64,000 nt of DNA from NCBI GenBank assembly GCA_049698695.1, contig JBAVYH010000201.1, positions 1 through 64,000 on the forward strand, read 5' to 3'. Source of the stretch: Bog-375 sp049698695. Its GTDB lineage: Bacteria; Acidobacteriota; Terriglobia; Bryobacterales; Bryobacteraceae. The notes under the pieces are model-generated. The model was given only the letters and a program-made list of their open reading frames with translations. It did no database searches and was not told the DNA's origin. Position 1 is the first letter of the stretch. Each line of letters starts with the position of its first letter. The position numbers were made by a program, and so were the translations under genes. This document shows positions 35,284 through 44,782 of this stretch, piece by piece.

Positions 35284-36723
35284 TCAGAACCCGAAGTGCT
35301 GGGGATTGCGGGCGATGATGATGGCGGCGAATACTTTGGGTACGTACTCGCGAGTCTCGGCGGGCAGGGCGCGGACCCGATACAGGTACCAGAAGTTGCG
35401 CTGCTTGATGGGGTCCTTAACGGATTTCACAATCGCCTGCTTGACGCCTGTCGTTCCCAGATTGTAAGCCGCCAGCGCCAGCATGACGGAACTGCCGGCG
35501 CCGAAATCGAGGATCAAATCCCGGAGGAGATGGCAGGCGGCGCGGGTGGAATCTCCCAAGTTGTAGCGCTGGTCCACGGCCCCGTCCACGCGCAGACCGT
35601 AAAGCCGGGCGGTAATGGCGGTGAACTGCCACGGCCCTGCGGCGCCCGCCGTACTGCTGGGCCTCGCGGCGAAGGCGCTCTCCACCAGCGGAACGTAGGC
35701 GAAATCGGGCGGCAGTTTCTCTTCTTCCAGCATCTGTCGCATAGCCGCGATTTTCCGGGCGTCTGTGCCGAAGGCGCGCTCCATGTTTGCCCGGTCGACG
35801 CCCTGGTCGCGCCGGATGTAGAAATTGACGCGCTCGATAAACTCCGGCGGGATGCTGTATTCTTCCGCGCCGAATTCACTCATCAGAACGTGGATCTGCT
35901 GCGTCACAAACGTCTCTTTGTAAATCCCGCCCATGCGATACAGCAGGTTGTGCTGGAGCGTTTCGGCCTGACCCTGGTACACGTCGAGCAGTGCAATCAG
36001 GCGGTCTCTCTCTCCCGGCGTCGCCTGCCCGTCCGCCAGGCGCGTTTCGATCTGTTCAATCCGCCGGTCAATCGATGCCTTCTCCGCCTTCAGCGCCCGG
36101 ATCTTCCAATACCCGTACGCCGAAGTCAGCAGCAGGACCGCCGCGAGCGCGTAGATGACAAACATGAAGCGCCGGCTGCTGCGCGCCAGGGCCTGGTGGA
36201 CCACGTCTCGCATCAGGGTCATGGTCTGGCCGCCCAGGCCTTCGATTCGAGCCAGGCGGGCCCGTTTCACGGCTTCCGAAAGCAGAGCTTCGTGGCTCTC
36301 CGGGTGGGCCTCCTGTGCGGCGCGCGATTGGGCAGGGACGATGTCTCGGGAAATGACGAGGGTCCGCTCCAGTTCCGACGGCGCCGGTTCCTCCAAGAGA
36401 AACGAAAACTCCGGGCCGTCATTTCCAAGCTGGATGACGGCTTGGGCACACAATTCGGCCTCGGCGATCTTCTCACCGTTGAGGTAGGTTCCGTTGGTGC
36501 TGCTGGCGTCGCGAATGCGCCAATGGTCGCCGTCCTTGGCAATCTCCACGTGTTGCGCGGAGACGGTGGCCGCGCTGGGACCCTGAATGACGACCTCGTT
36601 CTCCGGGCTCCTGCCGATACGCGTGCACCCATCGGGAAGCAGGTAGCGGGTTCCGGCAAGCGGCCCCGACCGGGAAACGAGCCACGCTTTGGTCCGGGCA
36701 GCGACTATGCCATCGTCAGCCAT
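35284..36723 (-). CDS. FHA domain-transmembrane-lytic transglycosylase fusion
   Basis: This 479-residue protein has three parts. A forkhead-associated domain (about residues 13-110, with 'RIGRSPENEVV', 'SAQHVEI' and 'SSTNGTYLNG') binds phosphothreonine. One transmembrane helix (about 186-206) is followed by a coiled coil (207-260). A C-terminal SLT-type lytic transglycosylase domain (about 335-470) has the catalytic Glu in 'PLVESAF' (residue 349), 'GAAGPWQF' and 'ALAAYNLG'. The predicted topology puts FHA in the cytoplasm and the murein-cleaving domain in the periplasm, so kinase signals could steer wall cleavage. Confidence 0.9.
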   Translation of the reverse strand: MADDGIVAARTKAWLVSRSGPLAGTRYLLPDGCTRIGRSPENEVVIQGPSAATVSAQHVEIAKDGDHWRIRDASSTNGTYLNGEKIAEAELCAQAVIQLGNDGPEFSFLLEEPAPSELERTLVISRDIVPAQSRAAQEAHPESHEALLSEAVKRARLARIEGLGGQTMTLMRDVVHQALARSSRRFMFVIYALAAVLLLTSAYGYWKIRALKAEKASIDRRIEQIETRLADGQATPGERDRLIALLDVYQGQAETLQHNLLYRMGGIYKETFVTQQIHVLMSEFGAEEYSIPPEFIERVNFYIRRDQGVDRANMERAFGTDARKIAAMRQMLEEEKLPPDFAYVPLVESAFAARPSSTAGAAGPWQFTAITARLYGLRVDGAVDQRYNLGDSTRAACHLLRDLILDFGAGSSVMLALAAYNLGTTGVKQAIVKSVKDPIKQRNFWYLYRVRALPAETREYVPKVFAAIIIARNPQHFGF

Positions 36724-36965
36724 GAAGGCACCGGCTCATTTACCTATAATTTCACGCCCGGGCGCCCGATGGGCGACAGCGCGATGGGCCACGTGATCCA
36801 CGATACATGATCGGCACAGCCCGCCACCGTGTACATGGGGGTCTCCCCAGCCAGGCAAAGCCGCGGCAGTAAGCAATCGCGCCAACTCCCTGAAACTCGC
36901 CGAAGCGACAAGTATAATCTCGAGATGGCACGCAGGAGTGCGTGCGCCACGGATCCCTCGGCGTC

Positions 36966-38396
36966 TTAGTACACCAGGCTTCCCGGCTGCAGGGCAGGCT
37001 GGCGGATTTCGCTGCATCCGCGGCCAGTGGGGAGCAGTTTGCCGGGGTTCATACGGGACTCGGGATCGAACAGAAGTTTGATCTGGCCGATCGTCTCCAG
37101 CGTGTCGGCGGGGAACAAGAGCGGCATCAACTCATTTTTCTCCATGCCGACGCCATGTTCGCCGGTGATAGAGCCGCCGCAGCCGATGCACCACTTCAGA
37201 ATCTGCTCGCCCGCATGGCGCGCCTTTTGCTTTTCGCCAGGCGTCCGCGGATTGAACAAAATGATCGGGTGCAGGTTGCCGTCGCCAGCGTGAAAGATAT
37301 TGCTGATGGTAAGCCCGTGCTCGCGGGCGACCGAGGCGATGAACTGAAGCGTGGCGGCGATGCGCGTGCGCGGCACCACGCCGTCCTGCACATAGTAGGT
37401 GGGACTGACGCGGCCCACCGCGCCAAACGCGTTCTTGCGGCCGCTCCACAGCCGCTCGCGCTCCTCCGCCGTGCGCGCCACGCGGAACTCGATGGCGCCG
37501 CAGGATTGGCAAGCGGCGCGCACCTGCTCCACCTGCGTCTCGACGGCCTCGCGAATCCCTTCGAGCTCGATCAGCAGAACGGCCGCGGCGTCCATAGGGT
37601 AGCCGGCGTGCGTGGCTTCCTCCACCATGCGGAGCATCACTCCATCCAGCATCTCGATGGCGACCGGAGTGATGGCCTGCGCGGTGATTTCGGCGACGGT
37701 GCGCCCGGCGTCCTCGCTGCTCGAATAAATTGCCAGCGCGGTCTTCACCATCTCCGGCTTCCGCATCAACCGCAAGGTGGCCTTGGTCACCAGGGCCATG
37801 GTGCCTTCCGAGCCGGTGAGCAGGCCGGTCAGGTCATAGCCCGGAAGATCCGGCAGACCGCCGGTTTCGATCATACTGCCATCCGCCAGCACCAGTTCCA
37901 GCCCGAGCGCGTGGTTGGTGGTGACGCCGTAGGCCAGCGTGTGCGGCCCGCCGGCATTTTCGGCCACATTGCCGCCCACGGTGCAGGCGCGCTGGCTCGA
38001 GGGATCGGGCGCAAAGAAATATCCTTCGCGTTCCACGGCCACAGTGACGTCCAGGTTGACCACTCCCGGTTCGACCACGGCGCGCTCGTTGGCCGTATCC
38101 AAATTGAGGATGCGGTTCATGCGAGCGAAGGCGATCATCATTCCGCCCTGACGCGGAATGGCGCCGCCGGAGAGGCCCGTTCCCGCGCCGCGGCCGACGA
38201 TGGGGAGGCCGAATTCATTGGCGATCCGAACCAGCGCGCCGACTTCCGCCGTGGTGCGGGGGAAAACCACCACGTCGGGCGGATGCTTGTCCTGGCCGCC
38301 ATCGTATTCGTACAGAGCCAGGTCCTCGGGCCGGTCGAGATAGCCGCGCGGCCCGATCAGCGTGGCGATCCGCTCCTTGGCGGCGGGGGAGAGCAT
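36966..38396 (-). CDS. glcD: FAD-linked oxidase, GlcD/glycolate oxidase type
   Basis: This 476-residue flavoprotein oxidises a 2-hydroxy acid such as glycolate or D-lactate. The FAD-binding PCMH domain has 'VGRGAGTGLSGGAIPRQGG' near residue 65, and the C-terminal domain has 'HAGDGNLHPIILF' and 'GGSITGEHGVGMEKN', typical of GlcD. No glcE or glcF gene is next to it. The substrate cannot be settled: D-lactate dehydrogenases share these motifs. Confidence 0.88.
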   Translation of the reverse strand: MLSPAAKERIATLIGPRGYLDRPEDLALYEYDGGQDKHPPDVVVFPRTTAEVGALVRIANEFGLPIVGRGAGTGLSGGAIPRQGGMMIAFARMNRILNLDTANERAVVEPGVVNLDVTVAVEREGYFFAPDPSSQRACTVGGNVAENAGGPHTLAYGVTTNHALGLELVLADGSMIETGGLPDLPGYDLTGLLTGSEGTMALVTKATLRLMRKPEMVKTALAIYSSSEDAGRTVAEITAQAITPVAIEMLDGVMLRMVEEATHAGYPMDAAAVLLIELEGIREAVETQVEQVRAACQSCGAIEFRVARTAEERERLWSGRKNAFGAVGRVSPTYYVQDGVVPRTRIAATLQFIASVAREHGLTISNIFHAGDGNLHPIILFNPRTPGEKQKARHAGEQILKWCIGCGGSITGEHGVGMEKNELMPLLFPADTLETIGQIKLLFDPESRMNPGKLLPTGRGCSEIRQPALQPGSLVY

Positions 38397-38459
38397 CGAA
38401 CTTCAGTGTAGAACAGGGAGGCTGCACGCGAGAGCTCGTGGTGCGCTAGAGCGGTGTCC

Positions 38460-39395
38460 CTAAGCCACGACCTCAAAGCGCCGCATCAGCGGGCTAAGCC
38501 ACGACGCGTCCGCTTCGATCGCTCGTGCTAGGGAGACCTTGAGGTTGCTTGGCACGATGAAAAGCAGCGCGAAGAATAGTTCCCAGCACCACCTGACAAC
38601 GATGCGTTGTTCTGGATCGACTGTCGAGACGAGATCCTGGTACCCATTAGGCATTCCGCCGCGATATCCCAGCCCATACAAATCCTCCGTCGCTGCGGCG
38701 CCGTTCGAGCCCCAGGTAAAAAACACCGACGCAGCCGCGAGTTCTCCGCGGCTGACGCGCGCGTCGCACTCTCGGATCAGGTCCCGGTACATCGAACGGA
38801 TAGACGCTTTATCCTGCGCCATGACGAACGCGAAAGGATCGAAGTGCAGCACATGCCCGGTTCCGAAGGCGCCTCCCTTCAGTCGAGACAGGATAACTGG
38901 TTCCGACGGTCCAGCAGGATCTTGGACTTGGAGCTGACCGCGAACGAGTGAGAAACACGGCTCCGAGAACACGCGGCCCACGGTGCTTCGCACCCCATGG
39001 TCCCTGTCAAGCACGGTCAGCGAGGACGATAAGCCGTCAATGACTGCTCGGGCGTGAAGGGCGGTGGACCCGGCATAGGCGATTTCTCCCGGGTGCAGCC
39101 CTGCGACCGGCCCGACACCACCCGGAGCAGTTGCAAAACACGCGGCCTGAACCGCCCCGAGCGTTGACGTCGGATAGCGATCAGCATTCCGTGCGCTCAC
39201 AAGATGCCGGTGGGCAGATACGTAAACACTTTTTCCGCCGTGTGCCTCCACGATGTGGGGCTTCACGCTTTGCGGCAGCTGCGCCAACTCGCGAAGCAGA
39301 GCGAGGTAGCTGATGTGCTTGATTAGGTCCCCAGAGTTGCCAGCGTTCTTGTCCTGCAGGCTCGGGGAGGACAGCAGGTCATTCCGCGTGAGCAT
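38460..39395 (-). CDS. RlmJ-like putative methyltransferase
   Basis: This is a protein of about 311 residues. 'DKNAGNSGDLIKHISYLALL' near residue 15 resembles the N-terminus of RlmJ, the 23S rRNA adenine methyltransferase ('HAGNHADVLKH' type), and 'HIVEAHGGKSVY' and 'LHFDPFAFV' occupy the places of its cofactor and DPPY motifs, but both are altered. The rest is too divergent to call. The ATG at 39395 is chosen because it begins just before the conserved region; the frame is open upstream to 39590. It is divergent from the next gene by 64 bases. Confidence 0.6.
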   Translation of the reverse strand: MLTRNDLLSSPSLQDKNAGNSGDLIKHISYLALLRELAQLPQSVKPHIVEAHGGKSVYVSAHRHLVSARNADRYPTSTLGAVQAACFATAPGGVGPVAGLHPGEIAYAGSTALHARAVIDGLSSSLTVLDRDHGVRSTVGRVFSEPCFSLVRGQLQVQDPAGPSEPVILSRLKGGAFGTGHVLHFDPFAFVMAQDKASIRSMYRDLIRECDARVSRGELAAASVFFTWGSNGAAATEDLYGLGYRGGMPNGYQDLVSTVDPEQRIVVRWCWELFFALLFIVPSNLKVSLARAIEADASWLSPLMRRFEVVA

Positions 39396-39459
39396 GTTAG
39401 TGCCGCCGGATGAAATCCTCCGCTCCTTCGGCCGGGCGCCTCTTAGCGTAGCATCACCC

Positions 39460-40149
39460 ATGGCATACTGGGACGTGCAACCGGCGGAGACTCTGGCGGA
39501 AAGGCTGGCAGCGGTCCGCGCACGCATGCAGGGCGCGGCCGAGCGGGCGCACCGCGATCCTGCCGGCATAACGCTGCTGGCCGTCACCAAGGTCTTTCCA
39601 GCAGAGGTGATTCGCCAGGCTTACGCTTTGGGCCTGCGCGAATTCGGCGAAAACTACGTGCAGGAATTCGCCGCCAAGGCGCCGGAGGTGCGTGACCTTG
39701 CGGGAGCGCGCTTTCACCTCATCGGCCATTTGCAATCCAACAAGTCGGGCCTCGCGGCGGAGCTGTTCGATGCCATCCAGACGGTGGATTCGCCAAAGCT
39801 GACGCGGCGCCTGGAATCGGCCGGCCGCAAACTGGAGGTGATGCTCGAAGTCAAACTTTCCGGCGAGGCGGCCAAGAGCGGGGCCGATCCCGCTGCGTTG
39901 CCGGAGCTGATCGCCGCCGTGCGCGAGTGCCCGCACCTGGCGCTCACCGGCTTGATGACCATGCCGCCCTGGTCGGAGGATCCGGAAGCCGCGCGCCCGC
40001 ATTTTCGCCGCTTGCGAGAGCTCGCCGTACGGCATGGGCTGAGCGGGCTTTCGATGGGGATGTCGCACGACCTGGAGGCCGCCATCGAGGAAGGCGCCAC
40101 CTGTGTGCGGGTGGGCACGGCGCTGTTCGGCGCGCGGCGGAAAGCGTGA
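39460..40149 (+). CDS. Pyridoxal phosphate homeostasis protein (YggS/PLPBP)
   Basis: This 229-residue TIM-barrel protein binds PLP and buffers its level. 'LLAVTKVFPAEVIRQAYALG' contains the PLP lysine, 'FGENYVQEFAAKA' and 'HLIGHLQSNK' are signature segments, and 'LSMGMSHDLEAAIEEGATCV' followed by 'RVGTALFGAR' ends the barrel. The frame is open further upstream, but the ATG at 39460 fits the usual length. The next gene starts within its stop codon (GTGA). Confidence 0.92.
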   Translation: MAYWDVQPAETLAERLAAVRARMQGAAERAHRDPAGITLLAVTKVFPAEVIRQAYALGLREFGENYVQEFAAKAPEVRDLAGARFHLIGHLQSNKSGLAAELFDAIQTVDSPKLTRRLESAGRKLEVMLEVKLSGEAAKSGADPAALPELIAAVRECPHLALTGLMTMPPWSEDPEAARPHFRRLRELAVRHGLSGLSMGMSHDLEAAIEEGATCVRVGTALFGARRKA

Positions 40150-41297
40150 CCGTTGGCTTCCATGCGCCGCTGCCTCCGGCGCGCACCGGCGTAGCGGACT
40201 ACGCGGCGGCGCTGCTGGCCGATCTGCGCAGCCGCGGGCGAGTGGAGGTCGCGCCCGCGCGCTGCGACGTGGCGCTCTATCACCTGGGCAATAACAAGCT
40301 GCACGCGGCCATCTACCGGCGGGCGATCGAGCGGCCCGGCGTGGTGGTGCTGCATGACGCGGTGCTGAATCATTTCTACCTGGGCCAGCTTGATGAAGCC
40401 GCGTATACCGAAGAGTTCGTGTACAACTATGGCGAATGGAACCGCGAGCTGGGCCGCGAATTGTGGCGCGGTCGCGCCGCCTCCGGCGCTGACCGGCGCT
40501 ATTTCGATTTCCCTATGCTGCGGCGCGTGGCGGAGCGCGCGCTGGCGGCGGTGGTGCACAATCCGGCGGCGGCGGAGATTGTGCGGCGCCATGCGCCCGG
40601 GGCGCGGATTGTCGAAATCCCGCACCTGTTTGTGCCCCCGGAACTGCCCTCGGCGTCGCAGGTGCTGGGCTTCCGCAAGCGGCTGGGCATACCGCCGGGC
40701 GCGTTCCTGTTCGGCGTTTTCGGCTACCTGCGGGAAACCAAGCGGCTGCTGCAGGTGCTCGAGGCGTTCGCCGCCGTGGCGCGCGAGGTTCCGCATGCCA
40801 TGTTACTGGTGGCCGGCGATTTCGTCTCGATCGATCTGGAACGCGCCGCCGCTCCGCTGCTCGCGGCACCTCACGTACGCCGCCTCCCATACCTGCCGGG
40901 TGCGGATTTCTGGCTGGCCGCCAGCGCCGTGGATGCGTGCATCAATTTGCGCGATCCGGCGGCCGGCGAAACATCGGGCATCACCATCCGGCTGATGGGC
41001 ATCGGCAAACCGGTGCTGGTGACGGATTCAACCGAGTGCCAACGCTTTCCTCAAGGCGCCGTGGTTCGGGTGGCGGCCGGCGTTGGCGAGCGCCAATCGC
41101 TGTGCGCGCACGTCGTTTTGCTAACATCGATTTCTGAGGTGGCGCGTGCCATCGGCCAACGGGGGGCCGGGCACATTCAGACCCGCCATCGGGCGGAGTT
41201 AGTCGGAAGGCTTTACTGGGACTTGTTGTGCGAGTGCTGTGCCTCATCGCAGTCTGCGCCGCTGCTTTCGGCGGACCGCCGCGGCAGCAGGCCGTAA
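40146..41297 (+). CDS. GT4-like glycosyltransferase
   Basis: This GT-B enzyme has about 383 residues. 'VGFHAPLPPARTGVADYAAALLADL' is the N-terminal motif of bacterial family 4 transferases; 'FLFGVFGYLRETKRLLQVLEAF' and 'AGETSGITIRLMGIGKPVLV' are in the donor domain. It starts at GTG overlapping the previous stop by four bases. Its last 70 bases overlap the next gene in another frame, so the last 20 or so residues are poorly constrained. Donor and acceptor are unknown. Confidence 0.83.
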   Translation: MTVGFHAPLPPARTGVADYAAALLADLRSRGRVEVAPARCDVALYHLGNNKLHAAIYRRAIERPGVVVLHDAVLNHFYLGQLDEAAYTEEFVYNYGEWNRELGRELWRGRAASGADRRYFDFPMLRRVAERALAAVVHNPAAAEIVRRHAPGARIVEIPHLFVPPELPSASQVLGFRKRLGIPPGAFLFGVFGYLRETKRLLQVLEAFAAVAREVPHAMLLVAGDFVSIDLERAAAPLLAAPHVRRLPYLPGADFWLAASAVDACINLRDPAAGETSGITIRLMGIGKPVLVTDSTECQRFPQGAVVRVAAGVGERQSLCAHVVLLTSISEVARAIGQRGAGHIQTRHRAELVGRLYWDLLCECCASSQSAPLLSADRRGSRP

Positions 41298-42916
41298 AGC
41301 TGTCGCATGTGGCCGTGCCCATGCGCGACGGCGTGCGCCTTTACGCCAACGTTTTTTTGCCCTCGGAGCACGCGCGCGTGCCGGCCGTCCTGGTGCGCAC
41401 TCCCTACGGCAAGGGCGAGGAACTGGCGCCGAACTGGCGCGCGCTGCTGGACCACGGCTTCGCGGTGATGGTGGAAGACGTGCGCGGGCGCTACGAATCC
41501 GAAGGCGACTTTGCGCCGCTCACGCAGGAGCCCGCCGATGGCGACGACACCCTGAACTGGATTGCGCGCCAGCCATGGTGCGACGGCAAGATTGGCATGA
41601 CGGGCGGCTCGTACCTGGGCATTGTGCAATGGAAAGTGGCGCTACGCGCCAATCCGCACCTCAAGGCGATCTTCGCTGTGGTGGCGGGCGACGACGATTA
41701 CCGCGACCGCTTCTACTCGACCGGCGGCGCCATGAAGCTGGGCAACCGCCTGGAGTGGATGGCGGAGAATCTCAAGACGCCGGGCTACCACCCGGATTTC
41801 AACCGGTTCGTATGGCACCTGCCGCTGCGCACCGCCGACGTCGCCGCCACCGGGCGCGTCTCCAGCATGTACCAGGAGGCGGTGGCGCATCCAGCGTTCG
41901 ACGGCTTCTGGCGATCGATCAGCACGCGCTCGCACCTGGACCAGGTTCGCGTGCCAGTATTCGCGGTGGGCGGGCTGTACGACAACTTCGTGGAAAGCGA
42001 CCTGGAGGCTTTCGCGGCGCTGCACAAGAGGTCCGGGCTGAATCACCTTTTGATTGGTCCGTGGCCTCATAATATGTCGGCCAAATTCGCCGGCGCGGAT
42101 TTCGGCTCCGCGTCCGCGGCGCCAGTGCGCAGACTGACCATCGAGTGGTTCGACCAGTGGCTGAACGGCAAGAGCACCGCCATTGCCAGTGCCGCGCCGG
42201 TGCGCATCTTCGTGATGGGCGCGGATCAGTGGCTGGATGCGCGCGAATGGCCGCCTGAGCACGCGCGCGCCCGCAGTTTTTACCTCGCCAGCCAGGGCCG
42301 CGCCAACACCGCGGCGGGCGATGGCGCGTTGGAGGATCGGCCGCCGCGGCGCGCCGGGGCCGATCGCTTCACGTTCGATCCGCGCGACCCTGTGCCCACG
42401 CGCGGCGGCGCGGTGTGCTGCAACCCACGCGTGTTCCCCTGGGGTCCGATGGATCAGCGCCCGGTGGAACAGCGCCGCGACGTGCTGGTCTTCACCACGC
42501 GGCCACTCGAGCGCGACCTGGAAGTGGTAGGCCCGGTGAAGGCGGTGCTCTGGGTTTCCACCAGCCAGCGCGACACTGATTTCACCGCCAAACTGGTGGA
42601 CGTGTTCCCCGATGGCTACGCGCGCAACCTGACCGACGGCATTTTGCGGCTGCGCTACCGCAACTCGCTCGAGCGCGCCGAGCCGGCGCTGCCCGGCGAG
42701 GTGTACCAGATCACGCTCGACGCCGGTATCGCCAGCAACGAGTTTCTCAAGGGCCATCGCATCCGGGTGGAGATTTCAAGCAGCAACTTCCCGCGTTTCG
42801 ACCGCAACCCCAACACCGGCGCCCCCGTTGCCGGCGAGACCCGCTTGTTGAAGGCCAACCAGACCATTTACCACGACCGCCGGCATCCCTCGCGGCTGGT
42901 GCTGATGGTGATGTGA
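41228..42916 (+). CDS. CocE/NonD-family alpha/beta hydrolase, secreted
   Basis: This is a 562-residue serine hydrolase of the X-Pro dipeptidyl-peptidase (S15)/cocaine esterase family. It has a short signal peptide (about 1-16), the nucleophile in 'GMTGGSYLGIVQW', the Asp in 'VGGLYDNFVESDL' and the His in 'LIGPWPHNMS'. A C-terminal jelly-roll (about residues 340-560) is typical. The natural substrate cannot be told. The GTG start lies inside the end of the previous gene. A small CGGGC-GAA-GCCCG hairpin at 42920-42932 follows the stop. Confidence 0.88.
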   Translation: MRVLCLIAVCAAAFGGPPRQQAVKLSHVAVPMRDGVRLYANVFLPSEHARVPAVLVRTPYGKGEELAPNWRALLDHGFAVMVEDVRGRYESEGDFAPLTQEPADGDDTLNWIARQPWCDGKIGMTGGSYLGIVQWKVALRANPHLKAIFAVVAGDDDYRDRFYSTGGAMKLGNRLEWMAENLKTPGYHPDFNRFVWHLPLRTADVAATGRVSSMYQEAVAHPAFDGFWRSISTRSHLDQVRVPVFAVGGLYDNFVESDLEAFAALHKRSGLNHLLIGPWPHNMSAKFAGADFGSASAAPVRRLTIEWFDQWLNGKSTAIASAAPVRIFVMGADQWLDAREWPPEHARARSFYLASQGRANTAAGDGALEDRPPRRAGADRFTFDPRDPVPTRGGAVCCNPRVFPWGPMDQRPVEQRRDVLVFTTRPLERDLEVVGPVKAVLWVSTSQRDTDFTAKLVDVFPDGYARNLTDGILRLRYRNSLERAEPALPGEVYQITLDAGIASNEFLKGHRIRVEISSSNFPRFDRNPNTGAPVAGETRLLKANQTIYHDRRHPSRLVLMVM

Positions 42917-42946
42917 GCGCGGGCGAAGCCCGGTTAAGCTATCGTA

Positions 42947-43978
42947 GTGTTTGTGAAAGCGCTGGTGAAAAGCCGTCCTGAGCCGGGCCTGTGGCTGGAA
43001 GAGGTCGAAGCTCCCAAGATCGGCATCAACGATGTGTTGATCCAGGTGCTGCGGACGGGCATCTGCGGCACCGACGTACACATCTACAAGTGGGACGAAT
43101 GGGCGCAGGCCACGATTCGAGTGCCGATGGCGATCGGCCACGAATTCGTCGGGCGCATCGTGGAGGTGGGATCGAACGTCGCCGATTTCTTTCCCGGCGA
43201 TATCGTCAGCGGCGAAGGGCACGTGGTCTGCGGGCGCTGCCGCAACTGCCTGGCCGGAAGGCGCCACCTGTGCGCCCATACGCTGGGCGTGGGCGTAAAC
43301 CGGGCAGGCGCGTTCGCGGAATACATCGCGCTGCCCATGGCCAATATCTGGCGCCATCATGAAAGCGTTCCGCTGGATGTGGCGGCTATTTTCGATCCCT
43401 TCGGCAACGCCGTCCATACCGCGCTGTCATTCCCGGTGCTGGGTGAGGACGTGCTCGTCACCGGCGCCGGCCCCATCGGCATCATGGCCGCCGCCGTGGC
43501 GCGGCACGCCGGCGCGCGCTACACCGTGATCACCGATATCAACCCGTACCGGCTCGAGCTGGCGCGCAAGCTTGGCGTAACGCTGGCGGTGGATGCCGGC
43601 CGGACCACGTTGAGCGAGGTGCAGAAGCAGCTTGGCATGACCGAAGGTTTCGATGTGGGGCTGGAGATGTCCGGCACCGCGGCGGCGTTTCGCGACATGC
43701 TCGAAAACATGAGCCACGGCGCCAAGATCGCAATGCTGGGCATCCCCACCGCCGAAATGGCCATCGACTGGCGCACCGTGATCTTCCGCATGCTCACCGT
43801 CAAGGGCGTGTATGGCCGCGAAATGTACGAGACGTGGTACAAGATGACGGTGATGCTCGAATCCGGGCTGGATATCACACCCGTGATCACGCACCGTTAC
43901 CACTACACCGAGTTTGAGCGCGGCTTCGCGGCCATGGTCTCCGGCAACTCGGGCAAAGTGATCCTGAGCTGGGACTGA
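42947..43978 (+). CDS. tdh: L-threonine 3-dehydrogenase
   Basis: This 343-residue zinc alcohol dehydrogenase family enzyme oxidises threonine to 2-amino-3-ketobutyrate. 'TGICGTDVHIYKWDEWA' carries the catalytic zinc Cys and the Tdh-specific 'KWDEWA', 'GHEFVGRI' its His-Glu, and 'CGRCRNCLAGRRHLC' the structural zinc. 'VTGAGPIGIMAAAVARHAGA' is the NAD site. No kbl partner is adjacent. GTG at 42947 is the start given; the GTG six bases later is possible. It heads tdh-acyP-apt-ispE-prs. Confidence 0.93.
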   Translation: MFVKALVKSRPEPGLWLEEVEAPKIGINDVLIQVLRTGICGTDVHIYKWDEWAQATIRVPMAIGHEFVGRIVEVGSNVADFFPGDIVSGEGHVVCGRCRNCLAGRRHLCAHTLGVGVNRAGAFAEYIALPMANIWRHHESVPLDVAAIFDPFGNAVHTALSFPVLGEDVLVTGAGPIGIMAAAVARHAGARYTVITDINPYRLELARKLGVTLAVDAGRTTLSEVQKQLGMTEGFDVGLEMSGTAAAFRDMLENMSHGAKIAMLGIPTAEMAIDWRTVIFRMLTVKGVYGREMYETWYKMTVMLESGLDITPVITHRYHYTEFERGFAAMVSGNSGKVILSWD

Positions 43979-43979
43979 G

Positions 43980-44261
43980 ATGGCTGCACGCATAACCGCC
44001 CGCCGCTGGCTGGTGCGCGGACGCGTGCAGGGGGTGGGCTACCGCTGGTTTGCGCAGCGAGCCGCGGCCGACTTGGGCCTCAGCGGTTACGCGCGCAACC
44101 TGGACGACGGGCGGGTGGAAGTGTACGCAGCCGGTCCGGCGGCAAAGCTCGCCGAACTGGCCGGCATGCTGCACCGCGGGCCGCGCTGGGCCGACGTGCG
44201 CGGGGTTGAAGAACAGGAATGCCCCGTGCAAGAATTGGGTTCGTTTCGGATTGAGGCTTGA
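43980..44261 (+). CDS. acyP: Acylphosphatase
   Basis: This 93-residue enzyme splits acyl phosphates. 'RRWLVRGRVQGVGYRWFAQRAA' holds the phosphate loop with catalytic Arg, and 'GLSGYARNLDDGRVEVYAAG' has the catalytic Asn. It starts one base after the tdh stop and its stop shares one base with the apt start. Confidence 0.93.
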   Translation: MAARITARRWLVRGRVQGVGYRWFAQRAAADLGLSGYARNLDDGRVEVYAAGPAAKLAELAGMLHRGPRWADVRGVEEQECPVQELGSFRIEA

Positions 44262-44782
44262 TGGCTGACCTGAAAAAGTTGATTCGCGAGGTGCCGGACT
44301 TCCCCAAACCCGGCATCCTCTTCTATGACATCACCACGCTGCTGAAGGATCCGGCAGGTATGCGCGCGGTGATCGACGGATTGAAAGACCATTACCGCGA
44401 TGCCCGGGTGGACGTGGTATTGGGTATTGAAGCGCGCGGCTTCATTTTCGCTCCGGCGCTGGCCTATGCGCTGGGCGCGGGCTTCGTGCCGGTGCGCAAG
44501 CCCAAGAAACTGCCGGCGGAGACGGTGAGCGTGACCTATGACCTGGAGTACGGCACGGACACGCTGGAGATGCACAAGGACGCGGTTTCGAAGGGCACCC
44601 GCGTGCTCATCGTCGACGACCTGCTGGCCACCGGAGGCACCGCCGCCGCGGCGGCCCGCATGGTGGAATCGGCCGGCGGGCAAGTGGCCGGCGTGGGATT
44701 CGTGGTCGAGCTTACCTTCCTCCACGGGCGCGCCAGGCTGGCCGGCCGCGAGGTCTTCTCGCTGCTCCAGTACGACAAATGA
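44261..44782 (+). CDS. apt: Adenine phosphoribosyltransferase
   Basis: This 173-residue purine-salvage enzyme makes AMP from adenine and PRPP. 'IREVPDFPKPGILFYDITTLL' is the start typical of Apt, 'GIEARGFIFAPALAYALG' contacts adenine and 'VLIVDDLLATGGTA' is the PRPP loop. The ATG overlaps the acyP stop by one base (TGATG). Its PRPP supply gene, prs, is two genes downstream. Confidence 0.95.
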   Translation: MADLKKLIREVPDFPKPGILFYDITTLLKDPAGMRAVIDGLKDHYRDARVDVVLGIEARGFIFAPALAYALGAGFVPVRKPKKLPAETVSVTYDLEYGTDTLEMHKDAVSKGTRVLIVDDLLATGGTAAAAARMVESAGGQVAGVGFVVELTFLHGRARLAGREVFSLLQYDK

